DNA of 6,742 bases from contig JBMNRD010000009.1 in the NCBI GenBank assembly GCA_050944475.1, positions 1 to 6,742 on the forward strand, written 5' to 3'. Shown here in pieces: positions 1 through 5,446 of the stretch. The position numbers were made by a program, and so were the translations under genes. The DNA comes from RGIG5612 sp050944475. Lineage in GTDB: Bacteria; Bacillota; Clostridia; Lachnospirales; Lachnospiraceae. The first letter of the stretch is position 1; every line of letters starts with the position of its first letter. A model generated the notes under the pieces. It had not been told where the DNA came from. It was given only the letters and a program-made list of their open reading frames with translations, and ran no database searches.

Positions 1-60
1 GGTTCAAATTTTCGGCTAAAATGCCGTCTCTCAAAAGATGAATTTCGCCCATAAACAATG

Positions 61-86
61 AAAAAGCCCGGCATTGCCGGACTTTT
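61..86 (-). terminator. Rho-independent terminator behind tRNA-Ala
   Basis: Read on the minus strand, AAAAGTCCGGCA and TGCCGGGCTTTTT form a GC-rich hairpin with one T/C mismatch, followed by five T. It lies about 40 bases past the 3' end of the tRNA and would end that transcript. The plus strand also ends in four T, so the hairpin may work in both directions. Confidence 0.8.
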
Positions 87-92
87 CAACGG

Positions 93-115
93 GTCATAAT
101 TGTATCAATTATGAC
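93..115. repeat. Perfect 10-bp inverted repeat, 3-nt spacer
   Basis: GTCATAATTG and CAATTATGAC flank TAT, a perfect dyad between the tRNA 3' end and its terminator. As RNA it could be a hairpin in the tRNA trailer. As DNA, its AT-rich symmetry is what a dimeric repressor operator looks like. The sequence does not decide between these, and no regulator gene is visible nearby. Confidence 0.7.
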
Positions 116-127
116 GTTTGTTTTTGA

Positions 128-200
128 TGGAGCATAGGGGATTCGAACCCCTGGCCTCTTGAATGCCATTCAAGCGCGATCCCAACTTCGCCAATGCCCC
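128..200 (-). tRNA. tRNA-Ala (anticodon GGC)
   Basis: The full 73-nt cloverleaf can be written out on the minus strand. The acceptor stem is GGGGCAT/ATGCTCC, the D stem GCGA/TCGC, the anticodon stem CTTGA/TCAAG with loop ATGGCAT, and the T arm AGGGG-TTCGAAT-CCCCT. The discriminator base is A. The anticodon is GGC, and the acceptor stem carries the G3-U70 wobble pair that is the alanine identity element. CCA is not encoded, because TCA follows the discriminator. The gene has its own promoter and terminator and is not part of a tRNA cluster in this window. Confidence 0.98.
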
Positions 201-209
201 GTCCTGCGT

Positions 210-238
210 ATTCTATCATAAGAAAAAGATAATTTCCA
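210..238 (-). promoter_or_regulatory. Putative promoter of tRNA-Ala
   Basis: On the minus strand TGGAAA (233-238, 4 of 6 to TTGACA) and TAGAAT (210-215, 5 of 6 to TATAAT) are separated by exactly 17 bases. The -10 box ends 9 bases before the mature tRNA 5' end. The site fills the gap between the glpK stop codon and the tRNA. No glpK terminator is visible there, so glpK transcripts may also read through the tRNA. Confidence 0.55.
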
Positions 239-248
239 CTATATTTTC

Positions 249-1748
249 TTAATCGCCTTTTCCACCCGCGGCCCAGCCCTTTGCCCGCTCCACGGCCTTT
301 TTCCAGCCGCTTATCATTTCCGTGCGCTGACTGCCGTCCATATCGGGGGCAAAGCTTGCTTCTATACGCCCGTTCCGCCTGATATCGTCAAAATCCTTCC
401 AATAGCCCACGGCAAGCCCTGCCAGATATGCGGCCCCCAGGGCGGTGGTTTCCACGCAGGTAGGCCGCTCCACGCGGATATTGCTGATATCCGCCTGAGT
501 TTGCAGCAGATAATTGTTTTTGCTGGCACCGCCGTCCACTCTCAGAGCAGTCAGGTCAACCCCTAAATCTTTCTCCATTGTTGCCAGCACGTCATTTACC
601 TGAAATGCGATGGAGTTAAGCGTTGCGCGGACGATATGATACTTATTGACACCTCTGGTGATTCCCATAATGGTTCCGCGTGCGTACGGATCCCAATACG
701 GCGCTCCGAGCCCTGTGAAAGCGGACACCACATAACAGCCGTTGGTGTCATTTACCTTCAAAGCCATTTCCTCGGACTGGGCGGCATTCTCCAGCAGCCC
801 AAGCTCGTCCCGGAGCCATTGGACTGAAGCTCCGCCCACAAAAACCGAGCCCTCCAGAGCGTAGCTGACTTTGCCGCCGATGCCCCAGGCAATAGTGGTA
901 ACAAGACCGCCTTCGGAAAATACCGGCTCCTCTCCCATATTCATCAGAAGAAAACAGCCCGTACCGTAGGTGTTCTTTGCATCTCCCTTTTCAAAGCAGG
1001 CTTGTCCGAAAAGAGCGGCCTGCTGGTCGCCGGCCATGCCTCCGATTGGAATCGGCCGGTTGAAAAAGTCCGTGGAGGTATGCCCGTAGATTTCGCTGTT
1101 TGACCTGACTTCGGGCAACATGCATTCCGGAATGCCAAGAAACTCCAGAATTTCCTTATCCCATTGCAGTGTGTTGATGTTAAAAAGCATTGTGCGGGAG
1201 GCATTTGAATAATCGGTCACGTGTACCGCGCCCCCGGTCAGACGGTAAACCAGCCAGGTGTCCACCGTTCCGAACATCAGCTCCCCGGCTGCTGCTCTTT
1301 CACGCCCGTTCGGAATGTGGTCCAGAATCCAGCAGATTTTCGTCGCTGAAAAATACGGATCCAGAATCAGGCCGGTTTTTCTGAAGAACATATCCTTTTT
1401 GTCCTTCAGTTCTTCGCAAATATCCGCCGTTCTCCGGCATTGCCACACAATGGCGTTGTGCACCGGCCGGCCGGTCGCTCTTTCCCAGACAATCGTCGTC
1501 TCCCTCTGGTTGGTAATCCCGATGGCCGCAATCTGCTCGGCTACCAGACCGGCCTTGGCCATGGCCTCAACCGCCACTCCTATCTGGGTGGACCAGATTT
1601 CGTCCGGATTATGCTCCGCCCAGCCGGGCTTCGAATAAATCTGGGTAAACTCTTTCTGAACCATGCTGATGATGTTTCCGCTACGGTCAAATACTATGCA
1701 GCGGTTACTCGTGGTTCCCGCATCAAATGCCATAATGTATTTTCCCAC
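249..1748 (-). CDS. glpK: Glycerol kinase
   Basis: Cytoplasmic FGGY-family kinase that phosphorylates glycerol with ATP to sn-glycerol 3-phosphate, feeding glycolysis or phospholipid synthesis. The protein is 499 residues, the normal GlpK length. It has the N-terminal phosphate loop DAGTTSNR (10-17), NQRE with the substrate-binding Arg82-Glu83, Tyr132 in DPYFSATK (the FGGY signature region), the AGDQQ motif with Asp241-Gln242, FTGLGAPYWDPYARG (344-358), and the C-terminal ETTALGAAYLAG signature. The frame is open four codons further to a TTG, but there GGAGGAGG is the ribosome binding site, so the GTG at 1748, 5 bases beyond GGAGG, is the better start. The upstream hydrolase ends 25 bp away, suggesting cotranscription. 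No glpF or glpD is adjacent. The loop before AGDQQ lacks the histidine that phospho-HPr modifies in Bacillus and Enterococcus GlpK. Confidence 0.97.
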   Translation of the reverse strand: MGKYIMAFDAGTTSNRCIVFDRSGNIISMVQKEFTQIYSKPGWAEHNPDEIWSTQIGVAVEAMAKAGLVAEQIAAIGITNQRETTIVWERATGRPVHNAIVWQCRRTADICEELKDKKDMFFRKTGLILDPYFSATKICWILDHIPNGRERAAAGELMFGTVDTWLVYRLTGGAVHVTDYSNASRTMLFNINTLQWDKEILEFLGIPECMLPEVRSNSEIYGHTSTDFFNRPIPIGGMAGDQQAALFGQACFEKGDAKNTYGTGCFLLMNMGEEPVFSEGGLVTTIAWGIGGKVSYALEGSVFVGGASVQWLRDELGLLENAAQSEEMALKVNDTNGCYVVSAFTGLGAPYWDPYARGTIMGITRGVNKYHIVRATLNSIAFQVNDVLATMEKDLGVDLTALRVDGGASKNNYLLQTQADISNIRVERPTCVETTALGAAYLAGLAVGYWKDFDDIRRNGRIEASFAPDMDGSQRTEMISGWKKAVERAKGWAAGGKGD

Positions 1749-1773
1749 GTCCTCCTCCAATCGACCCGGCTAT

Positions 1774-2700
1774 TCAGGCATTCAGAAACTCTAAAATTTC
1801 CTCATAAACCTGCTGCCTGCCAGGCTCGTTCAGCACTTCGTGGCGCATCTGCGGATACATTTTGCCGGTGACGTTTTCGTAGCCCACGTCACGCATAAAC
1901 TGCACACTCTTGTTAAAAGCCTTTTTGCTGATGGCGCAGGGGTCTCCTTCTCCGGAAAAGAATGCCACGGGCAGAGACTTGTTGTTCATTTTCCAGCCTT
2001 TCCTGTCGTATGTGTCAACAGTCAGGTTTATCAAATGCTTATAGCCGCTGATGGTAAATCTGTAGCCGCACAGCGGGTCATTGTTATACTTTTCCACAAC
2101 CGCCTTATCCGAAGATACCCAGGAATAGGGCGTCTTTTCCGACTTGTAACGGCTCTCGTAGTTCATGTCAATAACCAGGAAGTCCAATAATTTGTGGTGG
2201 CCCTTTTCTCCTCTGCATTTCTGCGCCAAATCGGCAATGAAAATGCCGAGTCCCGCACCGCCCACCATGGAAGGGCTTCCGAGCAAAACCAACTTGTCAA
2301 TATCCGCATCGTATTTTTTTGCATAGCATCTGGCAATCAGCGAGCCCATGCTGTGCCCCAGCAGGCAATAAGGCTTGTCCTTGCCAAGCCGTTCCTTTGT
2401 CAGACGTGTCAGCTGATGTGTGTCTTCAATCCAGCCGTCTTTTCCTCCCTCATACATAAAGCCCAGGTCGTTCGGAGACTTCACGCTGGCACCATGTCCC
2501 CGGTGGTCATGAATAACCGCGGCAATTCCATTTTCCGCAAGAAAATTCATGAAATCCGTGTAGCGCTCCTTGTACTCACTCATGCCGTGAGCAATCTGAA
2601 CAATTGCCTTCACTTCGCCCTCAGGCAGGATTTCCATGGCGGACAGTTCCAGTCCGTCAGCCTCGGAAACAAATGTGAATTTTCTCATTGTATTACCCAT
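1774..2700 (-). CDS. Alpha/beta hydrolase, monoacylglycerol lipase-like
   Basis: A 308-residue serine hydrolase of the Hydrolase_4/S33 type, the group holding monoacylglycerol lipases and lysophospholipases. The oxyanion-side HGMSEYKERY lies at 38-47 and DHRGHG at 65-70. The nucleophile elbow GHSMGS places Ser117. The likely catalytic Asp is Asp253 in GEGDP and the His is His287 in MRHEVLNE. A cap region lies between about 145 and 235. There is no signal peptide or membrane segment, so it should be cytoplasmic. The frame runs 84 codons further upstream, but AAAGGAG (2708-2714) sits 7 bases before the ATG at 2700, and homology to the family begins there. glpK follows 25 bp downstream, which fits release of glycerol from monoacylglycerol followed by its phosphorylation. 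That link is inference, and the true substrate could be another ester. Confidence 0.93.
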   Translation of the reverse strand: MGNTMRKFTFVSEADGLELSAMEILPEGEVKAIVQIAHGMSEYKERYTDFMNFLAENGIAAVIHDHRGHGASVKSPNDLGFMYEGGKDGWIEDTHQLTRLTKERLGKDKPYCLLGHSMGSLIARCYAKKYDADIDKLVLLGSPSMVGGAGLGIFIADLAQKCRGEKGHHKLLDFLVIDMNYESRYKSEKTPYSWVSSDKAVVEKYNNDPLCGYRFTISGYKHLINLTVDTYDRKGWKMNNKSLPVAFFSGEGDPCAISKKAFNKSVQFMRDVGYENVTGKMYPQMRHEVLNEPGRQQVYEEILEFLNA

Positions 2701-2737
2701 TGTCCTTCTCCTTTCAGTGCCGGCCTGTTTTGACCTT

Positions 2738-2743
2738 ATTTTA
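2738..2743 (-). promoter_or_regulatory. Possible -10 box for the hydrolase-glpK unit
   Basis: TAAAAT on the minus strand matches 5 of 6 positions of TATAAT and would place the transcript start about 20 bases before the ribosome binding site of the hydrolase. No convincing -35 box lies 16-18 bases further upstream, so the call is weak. The whole 2701-2855 gap is shared with the divergent queT promoter. Confidence 0.25.
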
Positions 2744-2833
2744 CACCCTCTCCGGCAGTCGCGCCACAGCTGTTTTGCTGTTTTACTGTTTTTGTCCTTT
2801 TCTGCCGGTCTGCCCGGTTTTTCATGATTTTGC

Positions 2834-2861
2834 TGGACTTTTCCCGCAAATATTATATTAT
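2834..2861 (+). promoter_or_regulatory. Putative promoter of queT
   Basis: TGGACT (2834-2839, 4 of 6) and TATTAT (2856-2861, 5 of 6) are 16 bases apart on the plus strand. Transcription would start near 2867-2869, at the first base of the riboswitch-like stem, which is usual for preQ1-I leaders. The surrounding AT run offers other -10 registers (TATATT at 2854), so the exact boxes are uncertain. Confidence 0.4.
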
Positions 2862-2867
2862 AAAGAC

Positions 2868-2908
2868 GTGAGTTCGAAACCATCCTCACATAAAACAAAA
2901 CTACGGAG
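2868..2908 (+). promoter_or_regulatory. preQ1-I-like riboswitch over the queT ribosome binding site
   Basis: A 5-bp stem GUGAG (2868-2872) / CUCAC (2885-2889) closes a 12-nt loop that begins UUC and ends in C. It is followed by the A-rich tail AUAAAACAAAACUA and then CGGAG. This is the layout of class I preQ1 aptamers: one small stem, an A-rich strand, and a pseudoknot with the ribosome binding site. Loop bases UUCG (2873-2876) can pair with CGGA (2904-2907), which would hide the ribosome binding site of queT when ligand is bound. The gene behind it belongs to a known preQ1/queuine uptake family, which strengthens the call. I made the match by eye without a covariance model. Confidence 0.72.
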
Positions 2909-2914
2909 ATGATA

Positions 2915-3394
2915 ATGAAATTTAACGCAAGATTCCTTGCAACGGGCGGCATTATCGCAGCCGTCTATGTTGTTCTTACCTTTGTTTCCGCCGCAATGGG
3001 GCTGTCATCGGGAGTTGTACAGTTAAGGCTTTCCGAGGCTTTATGCATTCTGCCCTGCTTTACCCCTGCGGCCATCCTCGGTCTTCCCCTGGGATGTTTG
3101 CTTTCAAATATCCTGACGGGCGGCATTATATGGGATGTTGTTTTCGGAAGCCTTGCCACGCTCATCGGGGCGGTGGGCACATATATGCTTCGGCACCGCC
3201 GCTTCCTTGCGTCCCTGCCGCCGATAATAAGCAACTCCGTCATCATCCCTTTCGTTCTGATTCGGGCATATGACGTTCCTGTCGCCTATCCTTTGGTTCT
3301 TTTGTCAATTATGACCGGTGAATTCCTGTCGGCCGGGGTCTTAGGCCAGCTTCTTTACGGCCCTTTGAGCCGCCGAACGGATCTTTTCGGATAA
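2915..3394 (+). CDS. queT: QueT-type ECF transporter substrate-binding subunit
   Basis: A 159-residue very hydrophobic protein of the QueT family, the membrane-embedded S component of an energy-coupling-factor importer for queuosine precursors (preQ1, preQ0 or queuine). About five membrane segments can be drawn, near residues 8-28, 45-65, 70-92, 103-118 and 122-148. The conserved VQLRLSEAL (35-43), FTPAAILGLPLGCLLSN (49-65) and DVVFGSLATL (74-83) are characteristic. The ATPase and EcfT subunits are not in the window and are presumably shared and encoded elsewhere. The start at 2915 is 6 bases after CGGAG. The in-frame ATG at 2909 touches the ribosome binding site and is too close. It is transcribed alone, divergent from the hydrolase, and converges on the FTR-like gene with only 21 bp between stop codons and no obvious terminator. 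Confidence 0.9.
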   Translation: MKFNARFLATGGIIAAVYVVLTFVSAAMGLSSGVVQLRLSEALCILPCFTPAAILGLPLGCLLSNILTGGIIWDVVFGSLATLIGAVGTYMLRHRRFLASLPPIISNSVIIPFVLIRAYDVPVAYPLVLLSIMTGEFLSAGVLGQLLYGPLSRRTDLFG

Positions 3395-3415
3395 ACATTC
3401 ACTTAAATTTTTCTA

Positions 3416-3616
3416 TCACTCTTTTGACTTGTGATACAGCATGCAATGGCAAAAGCCTTCAAATTCCGGGTCGGCTATCTGGTCCCGGAACTCCTTGCAT
3501 ATGCACTTGTTATCGTCGATCCGCTCCCTGCGGCAGGGGCAATAACCCCCTGTGCGCTTCAGGCCTTCCCTGATTGTTTTTACAATTTCTTCGTTCGGAT
3601 TAAGTGTAATTGCCAT
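3416..3616 (-). CDS. Ferredoxin:thioredoxin reductase catalytic-subunit-like protein
   Basis: A 66-residue protein with the six-cysteine pattern CPC (26-28), CIC (38-40) and CHC (56-58), followed by MLY. This is the FeThRed_B family, whose chloroplast member passes electrons from ferredoxin to thioredoxin through a 4Fe-4S cluster next to a redox disulfide. By analogy Cys26, Cys38, Cys40 and Cys56 would hold the cluster, with Cys28-Cys58 the disulfide. Such stand-alone small proteins occur in anaerobic Clostridia and archaea. The partner here is unknown, since neither thioredoxin nor ferredoxin is adjacent. An ATG four codons upstream overlaps GGAGGA (3621-3626), which is really the ribosome binding site for the ATG at 3616. 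The short palindrome CCCC-ATC-GGGG (3645-3655) lies just upstream. Confidence 0.85.
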   Translation of the reverse strand: MAITLNPNEEIVKTIREGLKRTGGYCPCRRERIDDNKCICKEFRDQIADPEFEGFCHCMLYHKSKE

Positions 3617-3734
3617 ACATTCCTCCATCTTTCCATGATAGTATCCCCATCGGGGAAATATAAGCCGCCTTGATTTTTAGAGCTGCGCCGAACTCAGCCT
3701 GGCCGAAAGCGGCAGCGGACAGCCGATGTAAAGA

Positions 3735-3767
3735 TTTCCCGTGCCAAAATCGACATGCGCCGGGAAA
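3735..3767 (-). terminator. Hairpin directly behind the hflX stop codon
   Basis: TTTCCCG (3761-3767) and CGGGAAA (3735-3741) pair perfectly on the minus strand around a 19-nt loop, and the stem begins at the base after the hflX stop. It may end or stabilise the hflX transcript, but the following bases (TCTTTACA) are a poor U tract. The rest of the 3617-3767 gap shows no clear gene. Confidence 0.4.
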
Positions 3768-5066
3768 CTACGCAAGAAACCGGCCAAACTCACCGGCCAG
3801 AATCTTCGGGCAGTCCGCCCTGATAAATATGCCCTGCTCCGTATATTTCTCTGAAAGCACGTTTGCCTGGGTATGCAGCCTGCTGACGATATCCCCGCGG
3901 GCAAACGGCAGCATCAATGTTATCACCTCACTGTCGGCATACACTTTCCCGGTTATCATCATCAGAAGTTCCGCCAGTCCCTGCCCGGTGGCGGCAGACA
4001 TCCAAATTTCGTCACCCCGGATACAGGGAATGGAAAATCCCGAATCTTCTATTAGATCGGCCTTGTTCATAACGTAAATTTTGGGAATTTTGTCAGCTCC
4101 CAGGCTGCGCAGCGTTTCTTCCGTCACCTTCAGGTGCCGGCGATGGTGTGCATCCGAAGCATCCAGCACAATCAGCAGCAGGTCCGCATTCATCGCCTCC
4201 TCCAGGGTGGAATGAAATGCCTTGACCAGTCCGTGCGGGAGATTTTCTATAAAGCCTACCGTGTCCGAAAGCAGGAAATCCTTGTTCCCTTCGGTTTTTA
4301 TGTGGCGAATTGAGGTATCAAGGGTGGCAAACAGCATGTCTTTTGTCTCCACTTTCTTCTCCTGATTACCGCCGGCAAAATCAATCATTTTGTTAAGCAG
4401 CGTGGATTTTCCCGCGTTGGTATAACCTACAATGGCCACCTGAGGCAGACCGCTCCTTATCCGGCCGCTGCGTTGAATGCTGCGGGTACGGCTGACGATT
4501 TCAAGCTCCCCGGACAATTCCGCAATTCTTTTCTTTATCTGGCGTCTGTCCAGCTCCAGCTGGGTCTCACCGATACCCCTGTTTGCCCTGCTGCCCGAGC
4601 CGCCGCTCTGACGGCCGAGATGCTGCCACATGCCTGACAAACGCGGGAGAATATATTGCAAATAGGCCGACTCCACCTGCAGCCTTGCCTCTCCGGTCCT
4701 TGCCCTTCTGGAAAAAATTTCCAGTATCAAAGTGGTGCGATCCCATATCGGAACTTCCACCATGCGGGTAAGGTTTTTCAGTTGTGCGGGAGTCAGATTC
4801 CCCTCGAAAATGCAATATCCGGCCTCCATGGCCTTAATCAGCCGCGCCAGTTCCTCCACCTTGCCTCTGCCAAGGTAGGTCGCAGTTTCAGGATGGGGGA
4901 GCCTTTGCGTCAGGGTGGCGACCACCTCCAAATCGCAGGCTTCAATCAGACTCACCATTTCATCCATGCTATGGTCAAAGTCAGCACTGCCGGGAAGCTC
5001 CAGCCCCGCCATTACAACTGTATTGTTTTCTTTTATTGTCGGTTCATTCATGCGTAATTCTGTCAC
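3768..5066 (-). CDS. hflX: GTPase HflX
   Basis: A 432-residue HflX-family GTPase, which binds the 50S subunit and rescues or splits stalled ribosomes under stress. The N-terminal HflX domain spans about 15-200, with TYLGRGKVEEL (63-73), FEGNLTPAQLKNL (87-99), WDRTTLILEIF (108-118) and RGIGETQLELDRRQIKKRI (163-181). The G domain has G1 GYTNAGKS (214-221), G2 FATLDTS (246-252), G3 DTVGF (268-272), G4 NKAD (334-337) and G5 MSAATG (356-361), then the usual short C-terminal domain ending GEFGRFLA. Length and motifs are intact. The start is unclear: GTG at 5066 and ATG at 5051 are both possible and neither has a good ribosome binding site. AGAGGAG at 5095-5101 lies too far upstream. Accessory DNA abuts the start on the right. 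Confidence 0.96.
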   Translation of the reverse strand: MTELRMNEPTIKENNTVVMAGLELPGSADFDHSMDEMVSLIEACDLEVVATLTQRLPHPETATYLGRGKVEELARLIKAMEAGYCIFEGNLTPAQLKNLTRMVEVPIWDRTTLILEIFSRRARTGEARLQVESAYLQYILPRLSGMWQHLGRQSGGSGSRANRGIGETQLELDRRQIKKRIAELSGELEIVSRTRSIQRSGRIRSGLPQVAIVGYTNAGKSTLLNKMIDFAGGNQEKKVETKDMLFATLDTSIRHIKTEGNKDFLLSDTVGFIENLPHGLVKAFHSTLEEAMNADLLLIVLDASDAHHRRHLKVTEETLRSLGADKIPKIYVMNKADLIEDSGFSIPCIRGDEIWMSAATGQGLAELLMMITGKVYADSEVITLMLPFARGDIVSRLHTQANVLSEKYTEQGIFIRADCPKILAGEFGRFLA

Positions 5067-5080
5067 TTGTTTCGCATCCG

Positions 5081-5109
5081 TTTATCTGCTGTTTCTCCTC
5101 TTGCTTCAA
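5081..5109 (-). promoter_or_regulatory. Possible hflX promoter
   Basis: TTGAAG (5104-5109) and GATAAA (5081-5086) are 17 bases apart on the minus strand, each matching 4 of 6 consensus positions. Transcription would begin near 5074, only about 8 bases before the GTG candidate and about 23 before the ATG at 5051, which favours the ATG if this promoter is real. The boxes overlap the end of the broken repeat module next door. Confidence 0.3.
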
Positions 5110-5351
5110 TGAAGAAGAAGGTTGTCTGTTTCGAAAGAGAAGCTCTCTTCGTTGCCGCTTTCTTTCAGCGCGGTAAGTACAAGAATGTTGTTTGTCGATA
5201 TTATATCATCTCTGCCGGAAATAATCTGATATTTTGACTTTTTATTTTCAATTTTCGCTACAACGGCCGATCCGTCCGCGTTTACGATTTTACTTGCCGC
5301 TACGGGATCCGTTCTGCCCAGGGCCAGCTTTGGCATGAGGCACTTGCGCAA
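5106..5351 (-). pseudogene. Truncated third copy of the KKSKYQ module
   Basis: An 81-codon frame beginning with TTG and lacking a good ribosome binding site. Residues 34-59 (IENKKSKYQ, then DDIISTNNILVL) match the module encoded near 6410-6505 in the neighbouring large gene (IDNYKKSKYQ, then DVIIPIDNMLVF). Just after, near 5172-5177, the DNA stops matching that part and instead matches 6100-6165 of the large gene, with about 253 bp missing. The loss is not a multiple of three, so the C-terminal residues (TALKESGNEESFSFE onward) are read in a shifted frame. I call it a remnant of a larger repeat-containing gene. Expression as a short peptide cannot be excluded. Confidence 0.6.
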
Positions 5352-5446
5352 CGGCTTTTATCGTTTTTGATTTTGTTTCCGGAACTGTCTTAACAACTAA
5401 GTTTTTGTACTTTAACTGCTGACAGATTCTCTCTGTTGTTTTATAT

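Noticed and set aside
1..52. Minus-strand ATG at 52 opening a protein-like frame (MGEIHLLRDGILAENLN) to the left edge
   Set aside because: It follows the tRNA terminator by 8 bases and has no ribosome binding site. Without more sequence a gene start cannot be supported.
1..54. Plus-strand frame open from the left edge to a TAA at 52-54, just before the 61-86 terminator
   Set aside because: Only 17 codons are visible and nothing in them is recognisable. It might be the tail of a gene outside the window, but the evidence is too thin.
1749..1760. Longer glpK beginning at TTG 1760
   Set aside because: The extra codons are the ribosome binding site GGAGGAGG itself, and GlpK homologues begin at the later GTG.
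2701..2952. 84-codon N-terminal extension of the alpha/beta hydrolase
   Set aside because: It crosses the promoter and riboswitch of divergent queT, shows no family similarity, and a good ribosome binding site serves the ATG at 2700.
3670..4077. Plus-strand ORF opposite hflX, and similar plus-strand ORFs opposite glpK and the hydrolase
   Set aside because: They lie antisense to well-recognised genes, lack ribosome binding sites and family motifs, and are typical shadows in GC-balanced coding DNA.
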